DNA of 64,000 nt from VBAT01 sp036520835 (GCA_036520835.1 DATDIX010000041.1:1-64000), one strand, 5' to 3'. Positions 45,826 to 54,785 are shown, numbered from the stretch's first letter. Translations and numbers: made by a program. The notes: generated by a model from the sequence alone, not told the origin.

Positions 45826-46254
45826 GTTGATTGGTGATGGAATAAAGGCAGGCCACCCGGTCTCGCCTTTATTTCTTTATGGTCATTAGTCATCTTGCCT
45901 GATCTATATCAAGTTTCTATACAATGTGTTTTTAAGGTGAACAATGGAAGCCGTTTCTAAAGTCAGTTAACTTTCAGTCCGGATTTTGCTGACGGTTTAC
46001 AGTTGAATAACCATGAATAATATGGCCACGAAGATGAGCAAATTCTTTTTCATATACTGAGTATGTTTATGCAAGAAAACCCGGTTAAAGAAAGCGCTTT
46101 AAGCAGGAGTCAATAAACAACAGATCGGGGTATACAAACAACATAATAATGCCTGGTTGACCTTTTCCGGTCATTGGTATACCACAAAGCCCATTCTATA
46201 GACCAAAACATTCAAAGGGAAAGATTTGCCGATATTTATCTCACAAATGACAGG
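45826..46254 (+). other. Intergenic region before the two-component pair
   Basis: About 430 bp with no supported gene. It contains a 10-nt palindrome AAAGCGCTTT (about 46093-46102) and a 14-codon ORF around 46013 with no distinctive feature. It presumably contains the promoter of the sensor-kinase gene. I see no clear TAnnTTTG with a matching -33 box. Confidence 0.4.
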
Positions 46255-47310
46255 ATGAAGCTATCGATCGAAAAAAAACGGTTTCAATTTTATCTGTGGG
46301 TTGGATTGGCCTGGGTATTATTATGGCTGTTTATTTATCTGGTAACGGAAACTGAGACATTTCTTGTAAGAGTTCCCAATGAAATTTGGCGGACCGTTTA
46401 TCTTCTTGTTGTCAATTTTATATTTTTCGAATATGCCTGGCCTTTTATAACGGAGAAGAGGAAATATATCCTCTTCAACATTATTACCGGGCTTTTCCTT
46501 TTAGCCGTTCAGCTTATATTGCTTTCTTATGGCTTGTATGGCTGGAGGCAACTTGGCATCGGGTTACATATTTATACAGGGTTAAGACAGGACGACACAA
46601 TAAGGCATGCAGTTTCTTACCAGACAGGGGGTGGTGTAATGTCCCTTTTCTTTTTTGGAATTATAATGCATACTTATGATTACATAAAATTAAAACAGGC
46701 AGCACAGCAGCTTCGGATTGAAAAACAGCAGGCAGAACTGAATTATCTCAAGTCACAGACCAACCCGCATTTTTTATTCAACACTTTAAATAATATCTAT
46801 TCATTGGCAAGGGATAAGTCCGACCTGGCCCCGGAATCCATTTTACGGCTGTCGAAAATACTACGGTTTATGCTGTACGAGACCGGTGGAGCGTATATCG
46901 CTATTGAACAGGAGATCAAAATTATCAGTGACTATATAGCCCTCGAGAAATTGCGTTACGATGATTCGTTGCGGATCAATTTTAACTACGACATTGAAGA
47001 CATGAAGCAAGCGACACCTCCCCTGCTGCTGATCCCGTTAGTGGAAAATGCATTCAAACATGGTGTTTCTGAAACAAGAAATCATCCATTTGTAGATATT
47101 CATCTTTCAGTCAATAAGCGACAGTTAGCGTTTGAGGTAAAAAATTCTACTGAGGCATTTCCCGGGGATGGAAATGTAAAAGAGAATATTGGTCTCTCTA
47201 ACCTGCGGCGCCAGCTGGAATTGCTCTATACAGATTATGATCTGTCTGTTCAACAAGCCGGGTCTGTGTTTACAGCTACTTTAAAAATTAATCTTGCAAG
47301 CCATGTCTAA
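46255..47310 (+). CDS. LytS/YehU-type sensor histidine kinase
   Basis: Start at the ATG at 46255 (MKLSIEKKRF), preferred over the in-frame TTG at 46174. About 351 aa. Several N-terminal membrane segments, then the His_kinase domain with the phospho-acceptor motif TNPHFLFNTLNN, the N box PLVENAFKHGV and the G box ENIGLSNLRRQLELLY. It overlaps the response-regulator gene by 8 nt. The input signal is unknown. Confidence 0.9.
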   Translation: MKLSIEKKRFQFYLWVGLAWVLLWLFIYLVTETETFLVRVPNEIWRTVYLLVVNFIFFEYAWPFITEKRKYILFNIITGLFLLAVQLILLSYGLYGWRQLGIGLHIYTGLRQDDTIRHAVSYQTGGGVMSLFFFGIIMHTYDYIKLKQAAQQLRIEKQQAELNYLKSQTNPHFLFNTLNNIYSLARDKSDLAPESILRLSKILRFMLYETGGAYIAIEQEIKIISDYIALEKLRYDDSLRINFNYDIEDMKQATPPLLLIPLVENAFKHGVSETRNHPFVDIHLSVNKRQLAFEVKNSTEAFPGDGNVKENIGLSNLRRQLELLYTDYDLSVQQAGSVFTATLKINLASHV

Positions 47311-47995
47311 AATAAAATGCATTATAGTAGAGGATGAGCCGCTGGCAGTAAAAGTTTTGTCAGATTATATTTTGCAGGTGCCGTTCCTGGAATTAGGAGG
47401 ATCGTTTAAAGATGCTATCCTGGCAACTGACTATTTAAGGGAGAACACTATTGACCTGATATTTTTAGATATTCACCTGCCTAAATTAAAAGGTATGGCT
47501 TTTTTAAAAACGCTTACCTATCCGCCTGCAGTAATTATCACCACCGCTTATCATCAATACGCCGTGGAAGGGTTTAGCCTGAACGTAACAGATTACCTGT
47601 TAAAGCCTTTTGACTTTGAACGGTTTTTAATAGCTGTAAATAAAGTAAAAACGGCAAGAAGCCAAAAACAGGAACCTGGTGAAAGCCCGGAGATAAAAGA
47701 TCACCTGTTCCTGAATGTGCAGAAAAAGAAAGTAAAGATTTTATTCTCAGATATTTTTTATATTGAAAGCCAGCTGGAATACATCAGGATCGTTACAACA
47801 AAAAGAGTGTACCTGGCAAAAATGAGTACGAATGACATAGAGGTGCTTTTACCGGCACATCTCTTCAAAAGGATCCACCGGTCTTTTATCATTTCAATAA
47901 ACAAGATCGAATCATACACTGCCGAAATAGTGGAGGTGAACGGAGTATCTATTCCTATTGGCAGGAGCTACAGGGGAATTATTGAAAACCTGTAG
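47303..47995 (+). CDS. LytTR-family response regulator
   Basis: 230 aa from the ATG at 47303, overlapping the kinase stop. Receiver domain: acidic pair VEDEP, phospho-acceptor in LIFLDIHLPK, Thr and Lys in TTAYHQYAV and LLKPFDF. The C-terminal LytTR DNA-binding domain has IFYIESQLEYIRIVT and HRSFIISINKI. It works with the kinase immediately upstream. The target genes cannot be deduced from context. Confidence 0.92.
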   Translation: MSKIKCIIVEDEPLAVKVLSDYILQVPFLELGGSFKDAILATDYLRENTIDLIFLDIHLPKLKGMAFLKTLTYPPAVIITTAYHQYAVEGFSLNVTDYLLKPFDFERFLIAVNKVKTARSQKQEPGESPEIKDHLFLNVQKKKVKILFSDIFYIESQLEYIRIVTTKRVYLAKMSTNDIEVLLPAHLFKRIHRSFIISINKIESYTAEIVEVNGVSIPIGRSYRGIIENL

Positions 47996-48042
47996 CTTTT
48001 GATGCCTGTTTGCCTGCATCCGGCGGCAAAGAAATTCTACCA

Positions 48043-48588
48043 TTAATCTTCTTTACTTCCTTTTTCTCCAACAAACCACTGTTCTTTATTCCTGAAAAGG
48101 ACATTGAAGGTGGTTAACGAACCATAGCACCGGGTGATGTATTGCTGGATATTCACTTTGTCTTCATCGCTCAATTTTTTATTACTGTTGATATTCTGCT
48201 CCAGCACCCGCAGCCGGTCACGCAGCATGACTATTTTATGAAAGAAATCAGCGATGGGGATCTCTTTTGGTTTTAAAGACTTATCAGCAGGTTGTATCAT
48301 TAAAGTACCACCTGCCCATTTTTCACCGAGCGGAACATGCTCCGTGATGCCGCCCCACAGGCGGAGTATTTTCAGCAGCGATCTTTCCACCTCACTGTGG
48401 GTTTCTATTTCTTCCGTCACATTTTCAGGGATGATCTCATCCAGCTTCTCATCTGTCTTATCAATTTCTTTAATACCATGATTGATGAAAGAGATAAGGT
48501 AAGTGGCAAAGCGGATACCCACGATCACACCCGGGCCATATTGGGTATGTTGTAATCTTGTGCCGATGCCAAGGGTTGCCTGTTCCAT
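48043..48588 (-). CDS. Hypothetical protein with Tudor/UvrD-C-like N-terminus
   Basis: 181 aa. The N-terminal GTRLQHTQYGPGVIVGIRF resembles the small beta-barrel found at the C-terminus of UvrD/PcrA helicases and in CarD-like proteins. The rest is helical and acidic with HKIVMLRDRLRVLEQNI forming an amphipathic helix. Cytosolic. I do not recognise a function. It could contact RNA polymerase or nucleic acids by analogy only. Confidence 0.6.
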   Translation of the reverse strand: MEQATLGIGTRLQHTQYGPGVIVGIRFATYLISFINHGIKEIDKTDEKLDEIIPENVTEEIETHSEVERSLLKILRLWGGITEHVPLGEKWAGGTLMIQPADKSLKPKEIPIADFFHKIVMLRDRLRVLEQNINSNKKLSDEDKVNIQQYITRCYGSLTTFNVLFRNKEQWFVGEKGSKED

Positions 48589-48650
48589 ATACTGTTAATT
48601 ATACACGTAAGTTATTTTAAAAAACCATTCATTCTTTTTCCGTGGCATAA

Positions 48651-48688
48651 AAAAGAAAGGGCAACTTATTTAAGTTGCCCTTTCTTTT
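48651..48688. terminator. Strong bidirectional terminator
   Basis: A stem of 13 perfect base pairs (48655-48667 with 48672-48684, core GGGCAACTT / AAGTTGCCC), extended by the A-run to the left and the T-run to the right, is a classic bidirectional intrinsic terminator. It ends the minus-strand T9SS cargo gene that stops at 48713. Confidence 0.88.
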
Positions 48689-48712
48689 CAGCGAATGTTT
48701 CTTAAGGGATGG

Positions 48713-49894
48713 TTATTGTACAAGAATTTTATTTGTCAGTACGGCGCTTTCTGTCTGCAGCCTGATAAAATATGCCTGGCGGCTGAGACCGGTAGAACTA
48801 AGGGTGACCAGGTGGCTTCCTGCTTCGCCTTGTTTGTTGGCCAATACTTTTACTTCCCTGCCTGCCATGTCTACGATACTTAATCTTATTTTTTGTGCTG
48901 TTGGCAGATCAAAACGTATGGTAGTCGTTTGTGCGAACGGGTTAGGATAATTCTGGAATAAGGATACCTTTCCTTTTCCGGAAACTGACGCGGTGACAAC
49001 AGAAGAATTTTTGGATCTTCCGTCAAAGTCAACCTGTTTCAGGCGATAATAATACAGGCCGGGTGCCAGTTGTTTATCGGTATAGCTGTAATTTTTTGTA
49101 ACCGTGCTTTCACCGGCGCCATTTACAAACCCGATGGCATACCAGTCGGAACCATTGTTGCTGCGTTGTATCTCGAAACCTTTATTATTGGATTCAGAAC
49201 TTGTTTTCCAGCTTACGGCAATATCATTATTTGTATTTATTGCCTTTATATCGTTAAGTGTTACGGGCAATGAAAAATCAGGCTGGAACCTGACATCTAT
49301 CCAATAATTCGGGGCGCCACTGTTTGAATTGGGGAATGCGCCGTTTGCACTGTTAGTATAAACATAGACACCATTGTGTGCCGGGTCGTTACTCCAGGCC
49401 AAGACTTTTATCGGGTCAGTGCCATAATCAGCGCCACCCTGGTCCTGCCATGTATCACCGGGAGGTTCGGCTGCATAGTCGCCAAAATTATTAAAAACGG
49501 AAGCTACAATAGTGTCTGCAGGAGTAATATGAACGGATACAGCCACTTCCTGCCAGCCATTTGCAGTTTCTGAAAAGGTAGCTTCTGCCAGCTTAGATGT
49601 TCCGTTATTGTTCCATATATGACCGATATGAAAACCAAGAATAGCGTCTCCCTTATAAAAACGAATACCGGTTATTGTGCCCGACTGGGTGACCCTGAAC
49701 CTTACACCGGTTTCTATTCCAAAGCCATTAAAGTCATTTTGATCAACTGATGGATGAGATGTTGCAGGCGGGGAATTAGGAAAATTGATGGTATAGGTTT
49801 GAGCGTTGACAGCTACTGCACATGCCAGCATAAAAGCGAGAAGAAGAGCTGGTTTTTTACTTGACAGGAAGAAAGGGTAAAAATTCCTTTTCAT
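48713..49894 (-). CDS. T9SS-secreted protein with DUF4082-like domain
   Basis: 393 aa. Signal peptide (cleavage near VNAQ), an N-terminal DUF4082-like beta-domain (GVRFRVTQSGTITGIRFYKG), a fibronectin-like middle (SWKTSSESNNKGFEIQRS), then a C-terminal type IX sorting domain (LFQNYPNPFAQTTTIRFDL, VDMAGREVKVL). It would be exported across the outer membrane and possibly anchored. This implies a working T9SS in the organism. It ends at the terminator at 48651. Confidence 0.85.
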   Translation of the reverse strand: MKRNFYPFFLSSKKPALLLAFMLACAVAVNAQTYTINFPNSPPATSHPSVDQNDFNGFGIETGVRFRVTQSGTITGIRFYKGDAILGFHIGHIWNNNGTSKLAEATFSETANGWQEVAVSVHITPADTIVASVFNNFGDYAAEPPGDTWQDQGGADYGTDPIKVLAWSNDPAHNGVYVYTNSANGAFPNSNSGAPNYWIDVRFQPDFSLPVTLNDIKAINTNNDIAVSWKTSSESNNKGFEIQRSNNGSDWYAIGFVNGAGESTVTKNYSYTDKQLAPGLYYYRLKQVDFDGRSKNSSVVTASVSGKGKVSLFQNYPNPFAQTTTIRFDLPTAQKIRLSIVDMAGREVKVLANKQGEAGSHLVTLSSTGLSRQAYFIRLQTESAVLTNKILVQ

Positions 49895-50238
49895 AAATAA
49901 CAGATTTGGTGGTGAAAAATTATTGGTAATTCTTCAGGATGTTTTAGCGGTAATTTCGGAAGGAGATTGGATGTGCTGCCGGGATATTTATATTATCCGG
50001 GCAGTATTGTACTATGGATCAGTTTATACAGTTGGCAAAATTATTCAGAATTAACGGTTTCGTCAAGTTTAAACAGATATATTTTCTATATGGCAGACCG
50101 GGCAGGTTCAGTTTGGTTTAACAGATGTTGTAAAGACCCATCACCCTCACTATGCGGTCAATGAGCAGTGTAACACCGGTTATCTTTTCATATAATTGAT
50201 TTGAAAAAGAAACAATACAGTTGTTGCAGACGTTCAAA
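49895..50238. other. Intergenic region with one 11-bp hairpin
   Basis: 344 bp with no supported gene. CTGCCGGGATA (49976-49986) and TATCCGGGCAG (49994-50004) form a hairpin with one mismatch and a 7-nt loop. It may be part of the T9SS gene's leader or a terminator for the gene ending at 50239. Nothing else was recognised. Confidence 0.4.
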
Positions 50239-51036
50239 CTACTGATCTTCCTCTTCCTGCCTGAACATAGGTATGGGAGGCAATCCTACCAGGAAGCGAC
50301 GATACGAATCTTTTATGTATTGCTGGAAATCATAGTCACTCGTCAGCATAGTAAACTCATAAGACGGGCGGAAAATGATCATAAAGCTATCCAGTTCATT
50401 TCCGGTTAACGATGTCAGCCGCCTCACCAATGCTTTATTGAAACGGTGATCCACAGATTTGTCCCGTTCCTGCTGTAGCAGTCTTTCCTGGAAGGCCAGC
50501 ATATTCCTGTTTCGTTTGAACCGGAACATATTGATGATCTCATTCAGATCGAACCCGACACCCATATTAGAAACACTGGATGTAAGACGGGGCTTTTGAT
50601 AATTGAAGACCTTTGCATAATCCTCCCGGTTTTGAGCAGAATCCTGTTTATAATCTCTTGGACGAACCTTTACCTCTTTCAGTACTGTTACATTTATCCG
50701 TAGCGATATATCAAAGGCAAAAGGATTGGCGATCTTCAGCACCGGGAACTTCATCGTGGGCTTATTCAGGTAGCTGAACCAGATAGAATCCTTTTCCGTT
50801 ACTTCTATTTCATAATACCCGTCGGCATTGGTCATCGTTCCTTTTCCGGACGTAGATAATACCGATACCAGTTCTATGACGTAATTACGGGAACTGTCGT
50901 ACACATTTCCCTTTATCTTAAACGATTGTGCAGTGACGGGTTTAGCCATTGCCAAAAGCAACATGAATAACAGTATTGAGCTGAGTTTGCGGAACAAAGT
51001 GGTTGTATTGGTGGCAAGTAACGAAAGAAAATGCAA
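50239..51036 (-). CDS. CarboxypepD_reg-like domain envelope protein
   Basis: 265 aa with a signal peptide (LLFMLLLAMAKPVTAQ). A carboxypeptidase-regulatory-like beta-sandwich follows (FKIKGNVYDSSRNYVI, GTMTNADGYYEIEV). The C-terminal half is charged, with MFRFKRNRNML and LQQERDKSVDHRFNK. No receptor barrel is present. Such proteins are widespread in Bacteroidota, with unknown roles. Confidence 0.7.
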   Translation of the reverse strand: MHFLSLLATNTTTLFRKLSSILLFMLLLAMAKPVTAQSFKIKGNVYDSSRNYVIELVSVLSTSGKGTMTNADGYYEIEVTEKDSIWFSYLNKPTMKFPVLKIANPFAFDISLRINVTVLKEVKVRPRDYKQDSAQNREDYAKVFNYQKPRLTSSVSNMGVGFDLNEIINMFRFKRNRNMLAFQERLLQQERDKSVDHRFNKALVRRLTSLTGNELDSFMIIFRPSYEFTMLTSDYDFQQYIKDSYRRFLVGLPPIPMFRQEEEDQ

Positions 51037-51063
51037 ATTGTTCTTTAAAGTCGTAAGAGTCAG

Positions 51064-51143
51064 GGGGTCAAACGGTCAAATGAAGACAAACAAGTCATAT
51101 AAACAAGCAGTCGCCTTTTTGACAAATATGACTTATTTGACAT
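51064..51143. repeat. Word-repeat inverted tract next to purN
   Basis: GGGTCAAACGGTCAAATGAAG-like words on the left are mirrored by TATGACTTATTTGAC and TTTATGACCC on the right, ending at the purN stop. An imperfect inverted repeat of about 30-nt arms, similar in style to the tracts at 1945 and 4384. Confidence 0.45.
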
Positions 51144-51761
51144 TTATGACCCGGTAAGCTTTTCGATCACTTTCGGAAAATGTTCGTGTTCAAGTTGATG
51201 GATCCGTTGTGCCAGCGAATCGGGAGTATCAACCGGCAATACCGGGCATTTTGCCTGGAAAATGATATCCCCGTTATCATAATGCCCGTCCACGTAATGA
51301 ATGGTGATACCACTTTCTTTTTCACCGGCCGCGATAACGGCGGCATGAACATTATTGCCATACATGCCTTTGCCGCCATATTTTGGCAAAAGTGCAGGGT
51401 GAATATTAATGATACGGTTGGGATATTCTTTGATCAGCGCAGCAGGGATCTTCCATAAAAAACCGGCCAGCACGATAAAATCAATTTGCTTTTCTTTCAG
51501 CTCATCTGTATAAGCATTGCCGTGAAAGAATTTTTCTTTGTCAATAAGAAGGGCCGGGATATTTTCTTTTGCTGCAATGCTGAGAACTCCTGCCCCGGGT
51601 TTGTTGCAGACAATAAGAGACACTTCGGTTTTAATTCCCTCTCCTTCGTCATTGCGGGCAGAGCGAAGCAAGGAGAAGGCCGGGGTGAGGTTTTTGAAAT
51701 GCTCAATGATCTTTTGGGCATTAGAACCTGCCCCGGATGCAAAAATCGCAATGTGTTTCAC
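51144..51761 (-). CDS. purN: Phosphoribosylglycinamide formyltransferase with repeat-encoded insertion
   Basis: 205 aa. The N-terminal FASGAGSNAQKII binds the ribonucleotide substrate. The catalytic triad lies in NIHPALLPKYGG (Asn, His) and VDGHYDNGDII (Asp). It transfers a formyl group from 10-formyl-THF to GAR in purine synthesis. Between HFKN and VSLIVCNK the protein has about 18 extra residues (LTPAFSLLRSARNDEGEG), encoded by the hairpin at 51637-51690. The insertion lies before the second beta-strand, a site where extra residues could be tolerated. Confidence 0.93.
   Translation of the reverse strand: MKHIAIFASGAGSNAQKIIEHFKNLTPAFSLLRSARNDEGEGIKTEVSLIVCNKPGAGVLSIAAKENIPALLIDKEKFFHGNAYTDELKEKQIDFIVLAGFLWKIPAALIKEYPNRIINIHPALLPKYGGKGMYGNNVHAAVIAAGEKESGITIHYVDGHYDNGDIIFQAKCPVLPVDTPDSLAQRIHQLEHEHFPKVIEKLTGS
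51637..51690. repeat. Nested palindromic repeat inside purN
   Basis: Outer arms CCCTCTCCTT (51637-51646) and AAGGAGAAGG (51670-51679, one mismatch) flank a module that begins CGTCATTGCG and ends GCGAAGCA (51647-51670). The same module words appear in the actC-actD gap at 59542-59580. The tract is 54 nt, a multiple of three, and reads through in purN. Confidence 0.7.
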
Positions 51762-51805
51762 CGGCTAAAGATAGAATGAATAAGTAAAGTGAGTAACTTA
51801 CTTCA

Positions 51806-52705
51806 ATGAAAAAAATTAGGCTCCTTTTTTTTCTTGTGATCGTAAATGCAAGTTGTATTGCACAGGAAAAAGCATGCAGGGAAATTGTGCCCCCTTCATT
51901 TTCTGAAACAATAAAAAATGAATATGAACAAAAACGGGCATCGGCAAAACAACAGTATGAAAAAGATACAACAGACGCAGAAGCTATAATATGGTATGGA
52001 AGGAGAACAGCGTACACCGGCAAATACATGGAAGCCATTGCCATCTTTTCTAAAGGGATCGTTCTGCATCCGGGCGATGCACGGCTGTACCGCCACCGCG
52101 GCCACCGGTATATTACCATCCGCTGTTTTGATAAAGCTATTGACGACCTGGAGAAAGCAGCGCAGTTGATAAAAGACAAACAGGATGAAGTGGAACCGGA
52201 TGGATTACCCAATGCCAAAAATATTCCTACCGGGACCCTGCAGTCTAATATTTGGTATCACCTGGGGCTGGCCCATTATTTAAAAGGGGATTTCAAAAAA
52301 GCTGAAAAAGCTTACCGTGAATGCCTGGAAGTTTCCACCAATAATGATATGTATGTGGCTATAGCCAACTGGTATTACCTCACCCTTCGCCGTCTTGGAA
52401 AGAAGAACAAAGCAAAACAACTCCTGGACACGGTTGACCCGGGAAAAGAACTGATCGAGAACAAAGATTACCTGAAGATATTGTTGCTGTATAAACAGGA
52501 AGCTGATTTTACAGACCCATTGTTGTTATTGGAAGAAAATAATACGCTGAGTTCCTCTACTTATGGTTATGGCCTGGCGATGTATTGCCTGCTGCAACAA
52601 GGCGGAAAGGAAAACGCCCAAAAAGTGCTGAATAAAGTTTGCGGAGGAAATCAATGGGCAAGCTTTGGCTTTATCTCTGCGGAAGCGGAACTGCAAAAAC
52701 GCTGA
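51806..52705 (+). CDS. Secreted TPR protein
   Basis: 299 aa with an N-terminal signal (LLFFLVIVNASCIAQ). TPR-like helix pairs are seen in AIIWYGRRTAYTGKYMEAIA, LYRHRGHRYI and WYHLGLAHYLKGDFKKAEKA. A periplasmic protein-interaction scaffold is the likely role. It is divergent from purN and convergent with the gene at 52725. Confidence 0.75.
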   Translation: MKKIRLLFFLVIVNASCIAQEKACREIVPPSFSETIKNEYEQKRASAKQQYEKDTTDAEAIIWYGRRTAYTGKYMEAIAIFSKGIVLHPGDARLYRHRGHRYITIRCFDKAIDDLEKAAQLIKDKQDEVEPDGLPNAKNIPTGTLQSNIWYHLGLAHYLKGDFKKAEKAYRECLEVSTNNDMYVAIANWYYLTLRRLGKKNKAKQLLDTVDPGKELIENKDYLKILLLYKQEADFTDPLLLLEENNTLSSSTYGYGLAMYCLLQQGGKENAQKVLNKVCGGNQWASFGFISAEAELQKR

Positions 52706-52724
52706 TGTATAACTTATTTGACTT

Positions 52725-53045
52725 TTAGGATTTAGCCGATCGCTGTTCCCGGTCCCCGGTTTCCTGCCTCACAATTCCCATTCTTCTCCCTATTTTTTTC
52801 AAATACCCGGTAAAGAAGCGGAACTGTCCGAAAAGAACACTTACCAGCAGCACAGCAACCGGCCAGAGAATCGTGATAACTACAATATATAATACTGCCC
52901 AAGGCCATTTTTGCTCAATATCAAACAAATTCATTATTCGTTTGCCGGCATAGCCGGTCAGGCTGCCGCCAATCGCAAATGTGCAAAGGATGAGTACCAG
53001 TTGAAGGCCGCCCACCTTCCATTTTTTTTGTAAACGTTCAAGCAT
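52725..53045 (-). CDS. DUF6787-like small membrane protein
   Basis: 106 aa with two membrane spans (LQLVLILCTFAIGGSLTGYA and WAVLYIVVITILWPVAVLL) and a basic tail. I believe it belongs to DUF6787, a Bacteroidota family often found near respiratory genes (recollection). It is divergent from the act operon, so it may share its control region. Confidence 0.65.
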   Translation of the reverse strand: MLERLQKKWKVGGLQLVLILCTFAIGGSLTGYAGKRIMNLFDIEQKWPWAVLYIVVITILWPVAVLLVSVLFGQFRFFTGYLKKIGRRMGIVRQETGDREQRSAKS

Positions 53046-53350
53046 TATTGAGGTATTCGTGTCCCGGTATTAAACAGGGACACGCCTATTTTATTTTTTG
53101 AGTCGCAAAAGTCAGTAAAAAACAACCAACCACCACTTTCATTTTCACATTTTATAATAAAAGCTGAAAGGTTTACTTATTTATGACAAACAATTTTCAA
53201 CCAGAACAAAAAACGAATATAAATCCTCTGAAATGCAGGCTGGTAGCGGGTTAAAAAATTTTTGGGACTGTTGTCATTTTGTTAAGTTCCTGACTTATTT
53301 TTGCAGCCAATCGAAGGTTTTATCCACATTTTTTCAGATCAATAGCGTCT
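53046..53350. promoter_or_regulatory. Control region of the act operon
   Basis: 305 bp with no gene. It holds the hairpin CGTGTCCC / GGGACACG (53058-53065 and 53077-53084), followed by a T-rich stretch. Closer to actA are TTG (53271-53273) and TATTTTTG (53296-53303), which fit the Bacteroidota -33 and -7 elements with 22-nt spacing. The predicted transcript would start about 40 nt before the actA ATG. Confidence 0.5.
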
Positions 53351-54613
53351 ATGATTTCCTGTAAACCAATAACTCAGAAGCTTGCGCTGCTATTTCTCTC
53401 TCTTATTATTTTTTCCGGTATTAAAACGTTTGCCCAGGATGGCCAGGCACTGTTCATGTCGAAATGTGCAAGCTGCCATGCTGTAAGCATGAAAGCAGAT
53501 CTGACCGGGCCGGCGCTGGGTGGAGTGGAAGGCCGTTGGGAGGATAAAGGCAAATTATTTGAATGGATCAGGAACAGCCCAAAGCTTATCAAATCAGGTT
53601 ATCCCCGTGCTGTAGAGTTGGCTCCATTTAATCCAAGTGAGATGACTGCATTTGAAAATCTGACAGATGCTGAAATAGAAGCAATACTTGGTTTTATAAA
53701 TAAAAAGGCTAGTGAAGTAGTAGTTAAAAAAGACGACCCTAACGATCCGGGAACTTCTAATCAAAACGCTGTCATCTTCGGTGTTATCTCCCTGATACTC
53801 GCCATTATCGCTTTGATTTTAATGCAGGTGAACAGTAACCTGAAAAAAATGTCGGATGATGCCGAAGGTATTCAACGTCCCGATCCTGTTCCCTTCTTCC
53901 GCAACAAAGTATATATCGCTATGGTGGCGATCCTGTTCTTTGTGGTAGGCGGCTATTATTTTACCAAAGCGGCTATCGGCTTCCAGCGCCAGAAAGATTA
54001 CCAGCCGGAACAACCTATCTTCTATTCCCATAAAGTACATGCGGGCATCAACCAGATCAACTGTCTTTATTGCCACGGCAATGCATGGGAAAGCAGGCAT
54101 GCCGCCATTCCTTCTGTGAATGTTTGTATGAACTGTCATAAGTCAATTACCGAGTACACAAAAGGGCCTAAACTTTATCATGAAAATGGCGAGGAGGTAG
54201 ATGGAACAGCAGAGATAAATAAGCTGTATGAGTATGCCGGTTTCGATCCGAAAAATGCCAATGCGTGGGATCCTTCCAAAGCAAAACCTATCGTTTGGGA
54301 AAAGATCCACAACCTGCCCGACCATGTTTACTTTAACCATAGCCAGCACGTAAGAGCCGGTAATGTGCAATGCCAGACCTGCCATGGTGAAATAACCGAA
54401 ATGGATGAAGTGAAACAATTCTCAGAGTTGAGCATGGGCTGGTGTATTAACTGTCACCGCGAGACAAAAGTCAATTTCAACTATAGCGACAGCACGGGTA
54501 ATAAGTTTTACAGCATTTACGAAAAATTTCATAACGATATCAAGTCCGGTAAAATGGATAGTGTGACCGTAAAAGATATCGGTGGTTTGGAATGTCAGAA
54601 ATGTCACTATTAA
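53351..54613 (+). CDS. actA: Alternative complex III subunit A, multihaem cytochrome c
   Basis: 420 aa. Six CxxCH motifs: one in an N-terminal monohaem cytochrome domain (C39-H43, probable Met ligand near M98), then two membrane segments (about 140-160 and 187-210), then five more (starting C238, C259, C341, C365, C415), the pentahaem part typical of ActA. It is exported and takes electrons from the ActB Fe-S chain. It is the first gene of the operon. Confidence 0.92.
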   Translation: MISCKPITQKLALLFLSLIIFSGIKTFAQDGQALFMSKCASCHAVSMKADLTGPALGGVEGRWEDKGKLFEWIRNSPKLIKSGYPRAVELAPFNPSEMTAFENLTDAEIEAILGFINKKASEVVVKKDDPNDPGTSNQNAVIFGVISLILAIIALILMQVNSNLKKMSDDAEGIQRPDPVPFFRNKVYIAMVAILFFVVGGYYFTKAAIGFQRQKDYQPEQPIFYSHKVHAGINQINCLYCHGNAWESRHAAIPSVNVCMNCHKSITEYTKGPKLYHENGEEVDGTAEINKLYEYAGFDPKNANAWDPSKAKPIVWEKIHNLPDHVYFNHSQHVRAGNVQCQTCHGEITEMDEVKQFSELSMGWCINCHRETKVNFNYSDSTGNKFYSIYEKFHNDIKSGKMDSVTVKDIGGLECQKCHY

Positions 54614-54785
54614 ACCCCCTGTCCCCCTGAAGGGGAAACTTAGGAGGTAGTTTCGTTATAAATTTTTGAAAGAACTAAAGCGGAAGAAAATTATTTTTTT
54701 AACCATCTCTGAATTTGAGTTATTAGAAAAAGAAAGAGATTGCATAATTCAGAGTCTAAAAGTCCCTTTAGGGATTTAGGGTATT
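54614..54785. repeat. Bipartite CCCC/GGGG element, copy 1 (actA-actB gap)
   Basis: The left half (54614-54642) has a CCCC-CTGAA-GGGG hairpin. The right half (54752-54783) has TCCCTTTAGGGA and ends 2 nt before the actB start codon. The right half is an approximate inverted copy of the left. The intervening 109 nt is A/T-rich and partly alike in copy 2. The element makes up the whole gap. Confidence 0.7.

Noticed and set aside
48254..48555. Plus-strand ORFs opposite the hypothetical gene at 48043-48588
   Set aside because: They are antisense shadows with no domain features; the minus-strand protein has a coherent sequence.
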